Assembly (NCBI RefSeq): GCF_026547205.1
Contig: NZ_CP106877.1
Location: 2,134,771-2,198,770 of the forward strand
From: Fervidibacillus halotolerans
GTDB lineage: Bacteria; Bacillota; Bacilli; Bacillales; Caldibacillaceae
Direction of reading: 5' to 3'
DNA: 64,000 nucleotides
Shown here piece after piece: positions 10,774 to 20,639 of the stretch. A program made the translations under genes and the position numbers. Position 1 is the stretch's first letter. Each line of letters starts with the position of its first letter. The notes beneath the pieces are model-generated. The model saw only the letters and a program-made list of their open reading frames with translations, had not been told where the DNA came from and ran no database searches.

Positions 10774-12753
10774 TCAATCTTCAGCTTTTAATTCCATGAC
10801 CAAATCCCTTAACTGAGCAGCTCGTTCGAAATCAAGTACCCGTGCAGCTTCCTTCATTTCTTTCTCGAGTTTGACGATTAGTTTTTCCCGTTCCTTCTTC
10901 GATAATTTTCCATATTGATCGGAAACGGTATATTCCTCTTCTTCCTCCGCCGCATGAGTTGCCCGAATGACATCGCGAATTTCTTTTTGGATCGTTTTCG
11001 GTGTAATCCCGTGTTCTTTGTTAAATTGTTCTTGGATAGAACGACGTCTTTTCGTCTCTTCAATGGCCACTTTCATCGAATCGGTAATTTTATCCGCATA
11101 CATAATGACCATTCCGTTTGCATTCCTAGCCGCTCGACCGATCGTTTGAATTAAAGAACGTTCCGAACGGAGAAAACCTTCTTTGTCGGCATCTAGAATG
11201 GCAACGAGGGAAACTTCGGGAATATCTAATCCTTCCCTTAACAAATTAATTCCGACGATTACATCGTATTTCCCGAGACGCAGATCACGGATAATTTCAA
11301 TTCGTTCCAATGTTTTTACTTCAGAATGTAAATATTGAACTTTTATGCCGACATCTTTTAAATAGTCGGTTAAATCCTCTGCCATCTTTTTCGTCAAAGT
11401 CGTAACGAGTACCCGTTCATCCCGTTTGATCCGTTCTTGAATTTCTCCAATTAAGTCATCGATTTGACCTTTGATCGGGCGGACATCGATAATCGGATCG
11501 AGTAAACCCGTTGGTCGAATAATTTGTTCCACCATTTCCGGACAATGTTCCAATTCATAAGGACCCGGTGTCGCTGAAACGTAAATAATTTGATGGATAT
11601 GTTTTTCAAATTCCTCAAAGGTAAGCGGGCGATTATCTAAGGCAGAAGGTAAGCGAAAACCGTGATCGACCAATACTTGTTTTCTCGAACGGTCCCCGTT
11701 ATACATGCCGCGAATTTGCGGTAAGGTCACGTGGGATTCATCGACAATGATGAGAAAATCATCGGGAAAATAATCTAATAATGTGTATGGCGTCGCACCT
11801 GGTTCCCGTAGCGTCAAGTGTCTAGAATAATTTTCTATCCCCGAGCAAAAGCCCATTTCCCGCATCATTTCCAAATCGTATCTCGTCCGCTGTTCCAATC
11901 GTTGCGCTTCTAACAATTTATTTTGTTCCCGTAGTTCTTTTAGGCGTTCTTCCAATTCCTTTTCAATATTTTTAATCGCAATTTTCATTTTGTCTTCCCT
12001 AGTGACATAGTGGGATGCGGGGAAAATGGCAACGTGTTCCCGATCACCGATAATTTCACCGGTCAATGCATCCACTTCCCGAATTCGATCGATTTCATCC
12101 CCAAAAAACTCGACACGGATACAATGTTCATCGCGAGAAGCAGGGAAGATTTCCACCACATCACCGCGTACTCGGAACGTTCCCCGCTGAAAGTCAATAT
12201 CATTCCGATTATATTGGATATCAACTAGCTTTCGTAACAATGCATTTCGATCGATTTCCATGCCAGTGCGAAGAGAAACGACCAATTCCCGATATTCATC
12301 AGGTGAACCTAATCCGTAAATACACGATACACTGGCAACGATAATCACATCTCTACGTTCAAACAAAGCGGAAGTCGCAGAATGACGCAATTTATCAATT
12401 TCATCATTAATGCTTGCATCCTTTTCAATATACGTATCCGTCTGTGGTACATACGCTTCCGGTTGATAATAGTCATAATAACTGACGAAATATTCGACCG
12501 CATTGTTTGGGAAAAACTCCTTAAACTCACTATACAATTGCCCAGCTAATGTTTTATTGTGGGCGATGACGAGGGTCGGTTTATTTACTTCCTTAATAAC
12601 GTTGGAAATGGTGAACGTTTTTCCCGTACCTGTTGCTCCGAGCAGGGTTTGGTGTTTTTTTCCCTTTTTTATACCTTCGACAAGTTTTCGGATCGCCTTC
12701 GGTTGATCTCCATGGGGATCAAATTTGGAAACGAGTTCAAATTTCTTTTCCAT
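10774..12753 (-). CDS. uvrB: Excinuclease ABC subunit B
   Basis: Damage-verifying helicase-like subunit that hands DNA to the UvrC nuclease. Motifs are [12 protein letters not shown] (P-loop), the beta-hairpin region [26 protein letters not shown] (Walker B), the YVSATPG region, [14 protein letters not shown] and [10 protein letters not shown]. The C-terminal UVR domain ([20 protein letters not shown]) binds UvrA/UvrC. The frame is open to 12858, but the first 35 codons are unlike UvrB. The ATG at 12753 gives [11 protein letters not shown], 659 residues, the normal length, with a GAGGT eight bases upstream. No csbA-like gene precedes it. Confidence 0.97.
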   Translation of the reverse strand: MEKKFELVSKFDPHGDQPKAIRKLVEGIKKGKKHQTLLGATGTGKTFTISNVIKEVNKPTLVIAHNKTLAGQLYSEFKEFFPNNAVEYFVSYYDYYQPEAYVPQTDTYIEKDASINDEIDKLRHSATSALFERRDVIIVASVSCIYGLGSPDEYRELVVSLRTGMEIDRNALLRKLVDIQYNRNDIDFQRGTFRVRGDVVEIFPASRDEHCIRVEFFGDEIDRIREVDALTGEIIGDREHVAIFPASHYVTREDKMKIAIKNIEKELEERLKELREQNKLLEAQRLEQRTRYDLEMMREMGFCSGIENYSRHLTLREPGATPYTLLDYFPDDFLIIVDESHVTLPQIRGMYNGDRSRKQVLVDHGFRLPSALDNRPLTFEEFEKHIHQIIYVSATPGPYELEHCPEMVEQIIRPTGLLDPIIDVRPIKGQIDDLIGEIQERIKRDERVLVTTLTKKMAEDLTDYLKDVGIKVQYLHSEVKTLERIEIIRDLRLGKYDVIVGINLLREGLDIPEVSLVAILDADKEGFLRSERSLIQTIGRAARNANGMVIMYADKITDSMKVAIEETKRRRSIQEQFNKEHGITPKTIQKEIRDVIRATHAAEEEEEYTVSDQYGKLSKKEREKLIVKLEKEMKEAARVLDFERAAQLRDLVMELKAED

Positions 12754-12921
12754 CCACATCGACCTCATACTTTCTATGTAAAATATGAAAAATGACGATG
12801 AAAGGAAAAGATGAAAAAACCTTTTCCCACCGTCGAACATTCTCCGTTCATCATTCATTTATTCCCATTTTAACAAAAAGAATTTAAAAGCTCCAGTAAT
12901 TTACGAACGAACATTCGATTT

Positions 12922-12995
12922 TGGGTCCGGTTCCTTTGACCCACTTTAATGGGTGTGGGTCCGGATTGAACCAAAAGAACCGGAACCTCGGCCCA
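12922..12995. repeat. Small palindromic element, copy 2
   Basis: GGGTCCGGTTCCTTTGACCC is followed by an inverted partner, GTGGGTCCGG...AAAAGAACCGGAACC. It is the same family as copy 1, in the intergenic region upstream of uvrB and downstream of the MFS terminator. Confidence 0.75.
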
Positions 12996-13006
12996 ATGTA
13001 GACAGG

Positions 13007-13053
13007 AAAAAAAATAGTAGCACGATTTGTATATAACAAACTCGTACTACTAT
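13007..13053 (-). terminator. Terminator of the OFA MFS gene
   Basis: On the minus strand ATAGTAGTACGAG-TTTGT pairs with ACAAAT-CGTGCTACTAT, followed by eight T. It lies 29 bp after the stop of the MFS gene. Confidence 0.85.
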
Positions 13054-13081
13054 ATTGGTCTTTCCAATATTCTTCTTCATA

Positions 13082-14338
13082 TTAAGCAATGGAAGAGACT
13101 TTTTCTTTATTAATTGCTCGAATTTGCTTTACATTTAACTTCATAACCATCGATGCGAATAAAGCGAGAAAGAGTAACACTGCAAACACATAAAACGTCA
13201 TATTATAACTAGAAGTCGCATCCAATATCGACGCAACAATCATCGGTCCAAAAATTCCTGCACAAGACCAAGCTGTCAAAATACAACCGTGAATCGCCCC
13301 AAGCTGTTTCGTTCCAAATAAATCACCGATAAAGGCTGGTAAACAGGAAAAACCTCCACCATACATCGACACAATTACATAAAGGAAGATTTGGAAAACG
13401 ACTGGATTCGATATATTCGGCATTATAATAAATAGGATCATTTGAACGGTAAAAAAGACTAGGAACATATGTTCACGACCGATATAATCGGAAAAACTGG
13501 ACCAAAGAATTCGTCCCAAACCGTTAAAAAAGCCCATAACCGCAACGACCGTGGCAGCTGCAGCAACCGTCATACCGACTTTATCTTGGGCAATTGGAGA
13601 TGCGACGGAAATTAACATGATTCCTGCAGAAATATTAATAAACATCATAAACCAAAGTAACCAAAAGCGAACCGTTTTCGCAGCTTCACCTAATGTTAAC
13701 TGGGCTAAATCATCTTTTTTCTTCTTAACGATGTTCGTTTTCCCCATATTTTTCGGCATATATCCTTCAGGTGGCCGAACGATATACGATGCACCGGATA
13801 ACATTAACAAAAGGAAAGCGATCCCTAGAATGTAAAAGGTAGAAGATAGCCCTACTGTTTCCATTAACTTCGTAGCTACAGGACTTGTAATAATCGCACC
13901 TGCGCCAAACCCCATCACCGCCATTCCTGTCGCCAATCCCCTTTTATCAGGAAACCATTTGACTAACGTGGAAACGGGGGAAATATACCCAATGCCTAGA
14001 CCAATTCCACCAAGAACACCATAGGTTAAGTAATACATCGGTAAAGAACCGAGCTCAACGGCTAGACCTGTACCCGCCGTACCAATCGAAAAAAAGATTG
14101 CAGCAATCGTCGCAGATTTCCGTGGTCCCCATTTTTCCACAAATTTTCCCATTGTGGCTGCGGACATACCTAAGAAAAAAATAGCAATCGTAAAGGAAAG
14201 GGTCACTTCCTTACTATTCCACCCGAACATTTCAGCCAATGGATTTTTGAACACACTATAAGCATAAACAGAACCTATAGACAAGTGGATGGCAACAGCT
14301 GATAAAGCAATTAACCAACGATTTTTTTTCAAATTCAT
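13082..14338 (-). CDS. OFA-family MFS transporter
   Basis: Twelve-helix major facilitator of the oxalate/formate antiporter (OFA) group, which moves small carboxylates such as oxalate, formate or lactate. The real substrate cannot be read from sequence. The N-terminal helix IALSAVAIHLSIGSVYAYSV with FKNPLAEMFGW is typical of the group. GLGIGYISPVSTLVKWFPDK and RGLATGMAVMGFGAGA form the helix 4-5 signature, and a basic loop (VKKKKDDLAQL) joins the two halves. Start choice: the ATG at 14350 lacks a ribosome site. AGAGGTG lies directly at the ATG at 14338 and six bases before a TTG at 14332, so either of the last two may be used. A Rex/Fnr-like dyad lies about 375 bp upstream. Confidence 0.85.
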   Translation of the reverse strand: MNLKKNRWLIALSAVAIHLSIGSVYAYSVFKNPLAEMFGWNSKEVTLSFTIAIFFLGMSAATMGKFVEKWGPRKSATIAAIFFSIGTAGTGLAVELGSLPMYYLTYGVLGGIGLGIGYISPVSTLVKWFPDKRGLATGMAVMGFGAGAIITSPVATKLMETVGLSSTFYILGIAFLLLMLSGASYIVRPPEGYMPKNMGKTNIVKKKKDDLAQLTLGEAAKTVRFWLLWFMMFINISAGIMLISVASPIAQDKVGMTVAAAATVVAVMGFFNGLGRILWSSFSDYIGREHMFLVFFTVQMILFIIMPNISNPVVFQIFLYVIVSMYGGGFSCLPAFIGDLFGTKQLGAIHGCILTAWSCAGIFGPMIVASILDATSSYNMTFYVFAVLLFLALFASMVMKLNVKQIRAINKEKVSSIA

Positions 14339-15312
14339 CACCTCTATCATTTTTGTGAAGAAAGTAACATTAACATTGATAAATCAGTTCCATGGAAAGA
14401 TAATATTCTTAATATTGTTAAAATTCATCCGAGTATCCGAACGAATTCTAAAGATAAAAATCATTCATTTTTTCTTGGGCTTAAATGAATCATTGTGTGA
14501 GGTTACACTAAAAAAGTTGGGCGTTTTTTTTAAAACGGAGTACATTAAATAAAATATTTTTTAAAAAATGGACTTTCCTTCAGTTCATTTTCCAAATGAG
14601 CATGATTTAGAATTGATTTGTTTTTTGAGGAAAAAACGGATAGACAATGCAATGTTACCGAAAACAACTATACCATGAATCAACGAAAAAGAGATACGAG
14701 GGATTGAACATTTTGTGAATTATATCACAAAAACAGAGCCATTTTGGGTACCAATATATGGATTTTAATCTAGTAAAAAATTATCTTACCTAGTTTTTGT
14801 TTTCCATCTATCTTTTTTTGGACGGTATATAATCTGAGATGAATATTGTTAACGTATTTACTTATTTCCAAAGGTATTTTAAAAAATGCATATAGACAAG
14901 GCTATTTGTCGTGCCCTTGTTTAAACAATCCCCATTGTTCCGATCACATATTTCTACAAATAACCTTCTTTGTTCTTGTGTTAAAATCTACCAGGCAATT
15001 TTTTTAACCCCCTAATTTCCACAGAATTCCTGTGAATTTGTGAAAACTTGATTAGAGTTACAGACGATCCGATCCCGTTTAAAATACCGAAGCTGTGAAG
15101 GGCTGAGGGAATGTTGAAAGGCAGATAGGTGCCGATTGACCGTTTTCTGACTGATTTTTTGCAACTAATTGCCTCTTTTCTTATAATGAGCATTTTGCAG
15201 ATTTTTTAACCCAAGAGTTACAAGGTTTTTAACGAAATAAAAAAGGACTTCACCCCTTATTTATAGAATTTTGAAGTGACCCAAAAACAAAATTCATAAG
15301 GAGGAAGTCACT
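14339..15312. other. Long AT-rich spacer before the transposase
   Basis: Nearly 1 kb without a credible gene. It holds the TTGTGA-TCACAA dyad (14713-14730) and an ACCCCCTAATTTCCACA motif near 15007, which resembles the IS3 end seen at 16716. It probably also holds the left flank of the transposase element, whose exact end I could not place. Confidence 0.4.
14713..14730. promoter_or_regulatory. Rex/Fnr-like operator dyad
   Basis: TTGTGAATTATATCACAA fits the Rex operator pattern (TTGTGAANNNNTTCACAA) with one mismatch, and also the TGTGA-N6-TCACA pattern of Fnr/Crp proteins. It lies between an OFA carrier and an insertion sequence. Anaerobic or redox control of the carrier is only an inference from this match. 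Confidence 0.4.
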
Positions 15313-16515
15313 TTGTATATTCTACAAGAAAGTCTATTTTCCTTTGAAGAATTGCAAATTTTAGAGTCAAAAGAGAAATTACCGATCTTTTTTAGTGCTC
15401 TAGATTTGCGTCCTTATGCTAAACAATTGAAAAGTTCTTCACCCCAAGGGGCTGAAGGCTATTGTAGAGAGGGGATATTAAGGGCTCTTATCGCCGCCCC
15501 ATTAGAAAAAATTGATACCTTCACTGAACTTCACAATCGTTTAAAAAATGATGTGCGCTTTCGATACCAATGTGGATTAGATATTAGTCGTCCTGCACCG
15601 TCTATTTCTACGCTAAGTCGGGTGTTTTCAGATCTAACTCGAAAAGGTCTGGCAAAACAGATTTTTCATGATCTCGTCTCAATTGCTCAAGATGAAGGAA
15701 TAATCGATGGAAGCCATCAAGCCATTGATAGTGCTGCCATCGATGCTTATGAAAAGAAACGACCTAAGAAAAGATGTGAGCATACAGGCAATGCAAATTG
15801 GGGTGCTAAGTTTGATTCATTTGGCAATAAAATTACTTGGTTTGGTTATAAGATGCACCTTTCAGTTGATACCAAAAGCGAATTGCCGATGGCAATTGAA
15901 GTAACCCCCGCTCATATGAATGACGGAGATGTTGCCCCACAATTAATTGAGCAAGTCAACCAATGTGTAAAAACGAAAATCGAATATTTGATTATGGATG
16001 CAGGCTATGACCAACTGAAAAATTACGAATCCGCCAAGAACATTGGGGCACAAGCAATTATCCCATTGAATTTGCGTAATGAAAAAGAACCTCCAGCAGG
16101 AATCGCTTCAAATGGAACCCCACGTTGTTCTATGGGATATCATATGACTTATTGGGGATCCGAAAAGAATCAACTTAAGTTTAGGTGTCCCCATGCTACT
16201 GGAAAAGTTGATTGCCCTTTGGGCATGACTGCATGTTCTTCTTCCAACTATGGGATGGTTGTAAAAGTAAACACTCTTAAAGATTTACGAAGATATTCGA
16301 TTCCTCATCGTGATACAAAGCGTTGGAAAGAACTATATAATGAACGAACGAGTGTAGAACGCTGTAATTCAAGAATGAAAAGTTATTTAACCGCAAATTC
16401 TTTACACATAAGAGGAATTGAAAAAGTAAAAACCCATATCTATTTAAATGCAATTGTGTTAATAGCTTCAGCACTAGCAATGAACAAGCAAAGTAGAAAG
16501 CAAATTGCTATTTAA
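15313..16515 (+). CDS. IS4/IS5-superfamily DDE transposase (apparently intact)
   Basis: The 400-residue transposase has an N-terminal DUF772-like helical domain (RPYAKQLKSS...YCREGILRALIAAP) and a DDE_Tnp_1 catalytic core. The first Asp is in AIDSAAIDAYEK, the second in EYLIMDAGYDQ, and the Glu is in YNERTSVERCNSRMK, which fits the Y-x2-R-x3-E-x6-K signature of the IS4/IS5 group exactly. A TTG start follows AGGAGGAA. There is no internal stop or frameshift, so the protein could be active. I could not recognise terminal inverted repeats or a target duplication, so the element borders are undefined. A short ATAT-rich palindrome (CTGATTATAATCAG, then T-run, 16607) lies about 90 bp after the stop. 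Confidence 0.85.
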   Translation: MYILQESLFSFEELQILESKEKLPIFFSALDLRPYAKQLKSSSPQGAEGYCREGILRALIAAPLEKIDTFTELHNRLKNDVRFRYQCGLDISRPAPSISTLSRVFSDLTRKGLAKQIFHDLVSIAQDEGIIDGSHQAIDSAAIDAYEKKRPKKRCEHTGNANWGAKFDSFGNKITWFGYKMHLSVDTKSELPMAIEVTPAHMNDGDVAPQLIEQVNQCVKTKIEYLIMDAGYDQLKNYESAKNIGAQAIIPLNLRNEKEPPAGIASNGTPRCSMGYHMTYWGSEKNQLKFRCPHATGKVDCPLGMTACSSSNYGMVVKVNTLKDLRRYSIPHRDTKRWKELYNERTSVERCNSRMKSYLTANSLHIRGIEKVKTHIYLNAIVLIASALAMNKQSRKQIAI

Positions 16516-16713
16516 AAATAATAAAAATTCATAAATTCTGTAAGTATGCTCAAATTTGTGGATTGATCCCTTTCTAAACTTTATCAAAATTATTGTAATA
16601 AAACATCTGATTATAATCAGCATTTTTTAAACGCTTTTTTTGTAGAAAATCAAATTTTGCAAAACACTCAATTACATATAATACCAAATAATTCCCGTTT
16701 CAAGGAAAGCGGA

Positions 16714-17960
16714 TTGACCCCCTAAATTTGGACACATCTTATCTTATTTTAGGTTATTCTCAAAATTTCTCATTTTTTCTTGGCAAGAAGACAAAATCCT
16801 CTTGCCTTATACGCGAACTTCTTTGATGATTAACGATTCCGTTTGCGCTTTTTTGTAAAATTCATGCGGTGGAAGATCGAGAATACTCGAATGAATCCTT
16901 CGCTCGTTATAAAATTTCTTGTACTCCATCACAGCTTGATAAGCTTCTTTATAGCTATCAAACGCCATTCTTCCTAAACATTCCTCCTCCAGTAAACGAT
17001 GAAACGCTTCAATATGCGCATTCATATTCGGCGTCCGTGGTGGAATCCGTTCATGTTCGATTCCAAATCTCTCACAGGCGGCTTCAAAGGCATGAGAAAT
17101 AAATTGCGGGCAGTTGTCTGTCCAAATCACAGGTTTATTTGCCTGTTCAAATTGCTGACGCTTCAATAACGCTCTTTGAAGCGTCTTTACGGCATCGCTT
17201 CCTGAACAACTCAACCCAATATGGTAATCAATTACCGAACGGTCATACACATCGATGAGCGATAAAACAAAGAAAAAGCGTTCTTCTCCTTCGATATATC
17301 CATATTTCACATCCATTTCCCATAATTGATTCGAACCGGTAATGATACGATTCCGAGCGAGTTTCTTTGGATATTGAATCCGTTTCTCTCGCTGCGGACG
17401 TAGTAAATCCATCGCTTTACACAATCGATAAACCTTTTTGTTACTGATCACAAGCTGATGGTCTCTTCTTAACTGAATGGTCAGCTTGCGATATCCGTAG
17501 GAAAATCCTCCTTACATCACAAGCTCAGAGAGCCTTTCTTAGATTTGTTCGTCTGACACTTTTTCGCCAGTTGCCGTTAGAGTGTAGCCAGGTGTTGGAC
17601 GTCCCCCACCTACTGTTTTCTCCTCGACTTTTCCAATCTGCTGATAATAGTAGGTTGAGCGATTGATTTCTACAATCTTCAATACTTTTGTAATCGGATA
17701 TCCTTTCTTGATCCACTGCTCGGCTACTTCCAATTTTTCAGTAAGTGAGGGTTCTTCTTTTTTATCAAATCACGCAAAATCGCGATTTCTAAATCTTTTT
17801 CCCCTAATCGCTTCTTGAGCTGCTCGTTTTCTTCCGCCAGCCGTTTGATTTCAGCTGAAGAGGAAGAGGATACCATTTCTTGTCCTAGTTTTCCTTCTTC
17901 ATATGCCTTACCCCTCTTTGCACAAGATTCGGGCTAAGCTCGTATCTTCTAGCTACCCTT
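16714..17960 (-). mobile_element. Decayed IS3-family insertion sequence
   Basis: One terminus, TTGACCCCCTAAATTTGGAC at ~16715-16734, lies past the orfB end. Its inverted partner was not found near 17940-18010, so the other end is lost. Inside lie OrfA fragments (MVSSSSSAEIKRLAEENEQL, then RLGEKDLEIAILRDLIKK) and an OrfB with two in-frame stops. The element cannot move by itself. Confidence 0.7.
16807..17733 (-). pseudogene. IS3 OrfB transposase with two premature stops
   Basis: A single reading frame gives an HTH/linker part (MEVAEQWIKKGYPITKVLKI, then RSTYYYQQIGK). It then has a TAA after GEKVSDEQI and a second TAA 27 bp later, before SYGYRKLTIQLRRDH. The downstream 214-codon piece holds the rve integrase core with Asp in WEMDVKYGYI, a second Asp in WTDNCPQF (normally SDNGPQF) and Glu in NAHIEAFHR. 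The two stops and the changed DNG motif show decay. It lies directly beside the end of the fru operon. Confidence 0.8.
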
Positions 17961-18092
17961 CTTTCACCACTTGTAGCTTAAAAAAAGAAAACGGAAATCT
18001 AGCGATCGATATACTGTCGATACACTTGATTCCCGTATGATCCTAAAAATTTTTCACACATACATTTTGATTTTATTCAATTCGTTTGAATC

Positions 18093-19667
18093 CTATTTTT
18101 CGTTTTTAATTGGTCGTTTTAAAATGCCGAGCAATATTGCGGTGACGAAAGAGCCGATTAAAATTGCCAATGCATATAGCCACGTATTTCCTTCCACAAA
18201 CGGGATAACGAAAACTCCACCGTGGGGGGCCATTAAGCCGATACCAAAGAACATACTCAACGCTCCCGCTGTTGCCGAACCGATAATAATTGACGGAATG
18301 ACCCGTAACGGATCGGCTGCTGCGAAGGGGATGGCACCTTCCGTAATAAAGGAAGCACCCATGATGAAATTCGAAATACCAGCATCCCGTTCATTTTTCG
18401 TAAACCGATTTTTAAAGAGGACGGTCGCAATCGCAATTCCTAAAGGAGGTACCATTCCACCTGCCATAATGGCTGCATGGGGCATGAATTGTCCTGCTTC
18501 AATCATGGCAATTCCGAATGTGTATGCAGCCTTATTAATCGGGCCGCCCATATCAACCGCCATCATTCCACCTAAAAGCAAACCTAACAAAACGAGATTT
18601 CCCGTACCTAATCCATCTAACCAGTCGATCAAAAAGAGATTAAAACTTTTCACTGGATCGATCAAAATAAAATGCATGATCAAACCGGTAATCGCGATTC
18701 CAAAAAACGGATAGATTAATACAGGTTTAATTCCTTCTAAACTTTGCGGCAAACCACTAAACAGTTTTTTCAAACCTACAACTAAATATCCTGCTAAAAA
18801 TCCAGCAATTAAACCGCCTAAAAATCCCGCTCCACCTTGTGCAGCCATCAACCCACCAACCATACCGGGAGCCAGTCCTGGACGATCAGCGATACTCATA
18901 GCAATGAATCCTGCCAAAATTGGCACCATTAACATAAAGGCGTTTCCACCACCAATGGTGCTTAACGCTGCAGCAAACTCGTTGTAGGAAGGATCGTTCG
19001 GATCAGCAGAGTGAATTCCAAACATAAAGGAAATCGCAATCAAAATTCCGCCCCCTACAACAAAAGGAAGCATGTTGGAAACACCGTTCATTAAATGTTT
19101 ATAAATACCTTTCGTCGGTCCGAATTGGGTTTCTTCTTTTTCCGTACCTTCCCCTTGGTAAACAGGTGCTTCTTGTTTCACCGCTTTTTCCAATAGTTCT
19201 TCCGGTTTACGAATCGCATCGGAAACGGGAACCTCGATGACATGTTTCCCTTTAAAACGATCCATCTCCACTTTCGTATCCGCAGCGACAATTACGGCAG
19301 TAGCCCGTTCGATATCTTCTTTCGTTAATACATTTTTCTTCCCATCGGAACCATTCGTTTCAACTTTGATCGAAATATTTTTTTCCTTTCCTTTTTCCGT
19401 CAATGCATCCGCTGCCATATACGTATGGGCAATACCCGTTGGACAAGCTGTTACGGCAACGATATATGGGCCTTTATTCGTCGAATTTTTTTCTGTCGTA
19501 TGCGTTTCCTTTTCGTCTGAATCATATTGATCAATAATGGACAAAATTTCCTCTTCCGTTTTTGCCGATAACAAACGGGAACGAATTTCTTCCTTCATTA
19601 GCAATTTAGATAATCGGGCCAAAGCTTCTAAATGGGTTTGATTCGCTCCTTCTGTTGCAGCGATCAT
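18093..19667 (-). CDS. fruA: Fructose PTS EIIBC with truncated EIIA (probably defective fruA)
   Basis: Fructose-specific PTS permease, which takes up fructose as fructose-1-phosphate for FruK. EIIB (about 65-170) has the phosphorylated Cys in VAVTACPTGIAHTYMAADAL. EIIC (about 185-515) has the expected helices and GVSNMLPFVVGGGI. Only the last ~60 residues of the N-terminal EIIA domain remain; homology starts upstream of the ATG, at GNTLDNQPAHLIF, and the phosphorylated His region is missing (roughly 110 residues lost compared with full FruA). Just before the surviving part stands AGGGGTTCCTGTCCCCTGG, a piece of the dispersed small element. No ribosome site precedes the ATG at 19667. The protein could only work if another EIIA supplied phosphate and translation were re-initiated. 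Confidence 0.8.
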   Translation of the reverse strand: MIAATEGANQTHLEALARLSKLLMKEEIRSRLLSAKTEEEILSIIDQYDSDEKETHTTEKNSTNKGPYIVAVTACPTGIAHTYMAADALTEKGKEKNISIKVETNGSDGKKNVLTKEDIERATAVIVAADTKVEMDRFKGKHVIEVPVSDAIRKPEELLEKAVKQEAPVYQGEGTEKEETQFGPTKGIYKHLMNGVSNMLPFVVGGGILIAISFMFGIHSADPNDPSYNEFAAALSTIGGGNAFMLMVPILAGFIAMSIADRPGLAPGMVGGLMAAQGGAGFLGGLIAGFLAGYLVVGLKKLFSGLPQSLEGIKPVLIYPFFGIAITGLIMHFILIDPVKSFNLFLIDWLDGLGTGNLVLLGLLLGGMMAVDMGGPINKAAYTFGIAMIEAGQFMPHAAIMAGGMVPPLGIAIATVLFKNRFTKNERDAGISNFIMGASFITEGAIPFAAADPLRVIPSIIIGSATAGALSMFFGIGLMAPHGGVFVIPFVEGNTWLYALAILIGSFVTAILLGILKRPIKNEK

Positions 19668-19707
19668 AAAGATTAAATGGGCAGGTTGATTATCTAAAGT
19701 ATTTCCA

Positions 19708-19725
19708 GGGGACAGGAACCCCTAT
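19708..19725. repeat. Small-element fragment at the fruA deletion junction
   Basis: The plus strand reads AGGGGACAGGAACCCC, the same core as GGGGACAGGAACCTCGACCC at 57620-57690 (either strand). It lies between the fruK stop and the surviving part of EIIA. Confidence 0.6.
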
Positions 19726-19727
19726 TT

Positions 19728-20639
19728 CTATAATTTCCCGATTTGAACTTTTGGGAGTAATGCTTCAATTGAGTCCCGACTACATAGATCTTTCGAAAAG
19801 GCAGTTGCACTTCCCGATGCAACACCAAATCGAAATGCTTCTAACACATCATTCGTCTTCACAAATGTTCCGATAAATCCAGCTACCAAAGAGTCTCCTG
19901 CACCTACGGAATTTTTCACTTTCCCCTTTGGTACCGTTGCTTTCCAAACGCCATCTTTATTGAAATAAAGTGCCCCTTGTTCTGCCATCGATACGACGAG
20001 ATGTTCGACTCCTTTTTCAATTACTTGCTTACCACAAGTAATGGCTTCTTCCATATTCGTAATTTCCCTTTGAAACAGTTCACCTAATTCATGATGATTC
20101 GGCTTCATAAAAAACGGTTTGTAAGAAAGAAGTTGCGCGAGGGGAGGGCCTGAGACATCAACAACCAAGTTCACTCCCCGTTCATCGGCCAATTCGCCAA
20201 CCTTTTTGTACAAATCCTCTGACCAATTACGAGGTGCACTCCCAGCTAAAACAAGCACATCCCCCCTTTGAAGTTGTCCAATTTTTTGAAAAAAAGAATC
20301 GATGTCTTTTTCACAGATTTCCATACCTTGTCCATTAATTTCTGTTTCTTCATCGCTTTTTAACTTAATGTTAATTCTCGTTAACCCTTCTGTTACGACA
20401 AAATCGGTTTGTACCCCTTCTTCTTGTAAAATCGTTTCAATGTACTGACCGGTAAACCCGCCAATAAATCCGAAGGCGGTTGACGGTACAGAAAGACGAT
20501 TCAACACCCGGGATACATTGATGCCCTTTCCACCGGGATATACTTCCGTTCGTTTTGCCCGATTCAATATTCCTGTCTGAAAATCCTCCACCTCGACAAT
20601 GTAGTCTATGGATGGATTCATCGTTACTGTATAAATCAT
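19728..20639 (-). CDS. fruK: 1-phosphofructokinase
   Basis: PfkB-family sugar kinase that phosphorylates fructose-1-phosphate to fructose-1,6-bisphosphate. It starts MIYTVTMNPSIDYIVEV. The PfkB signature 1 is VYPGGKGINVSRVLNRL and signature 2, with the catalytic Asp, is VKNSVGAGDSLVAGF; MKPNHHELGEL is the typical substrate-site region. The 303 residues are normal. The ATG overlaps the fruR stop by 4 bp (ATGA). It stands between fruR and the damaged fruA in one operon. The gene itself looks intact even though its uptake partner is not. Confidence 0.94.
   Translation of the reverse strand: MIYTVTMNPSIDYIVEVEDFQTGILNRAKRTEVYPGGKGINVSRVLNRLSVPSTAFGFIGGFTGQYIETILQEEGVQTDFVVTEGLTRINIKLKSDEETEINGQGMEICEKDIDSFFQKIGQLQRGDVLVLAGSAPRNWSEDLYKKVGELADERGVNLVVDVSGPPLAQLLSYKPFFMKPNHHELGELFQREITNMEEAITCGKQVIEKGVEHLVVSMAEQGALYFNKDGVWKATVPKGKVKNSVGAGDSLVAGFIGTFVKTNDVLEAFRFGVASGSATAFSKDLCSRDSIEALLPKVQIGKL

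Noticed and set aside
12754-12858. Long N-terminal extension of UvrB starting [11 protein letters not shown]
   Set aside because: These 35 codons are unlike UvrB; a GAGGT site before the ATG at 12753 gives the normal 659 residues.
15004-15025. ACCCCCTAATTTCCACA as left end of the plus-strand IS
   Set aside because: It resembles the IS3 end at 16716 in the same orientation instead of being inverted, and no partner fits the DDE transposase element.
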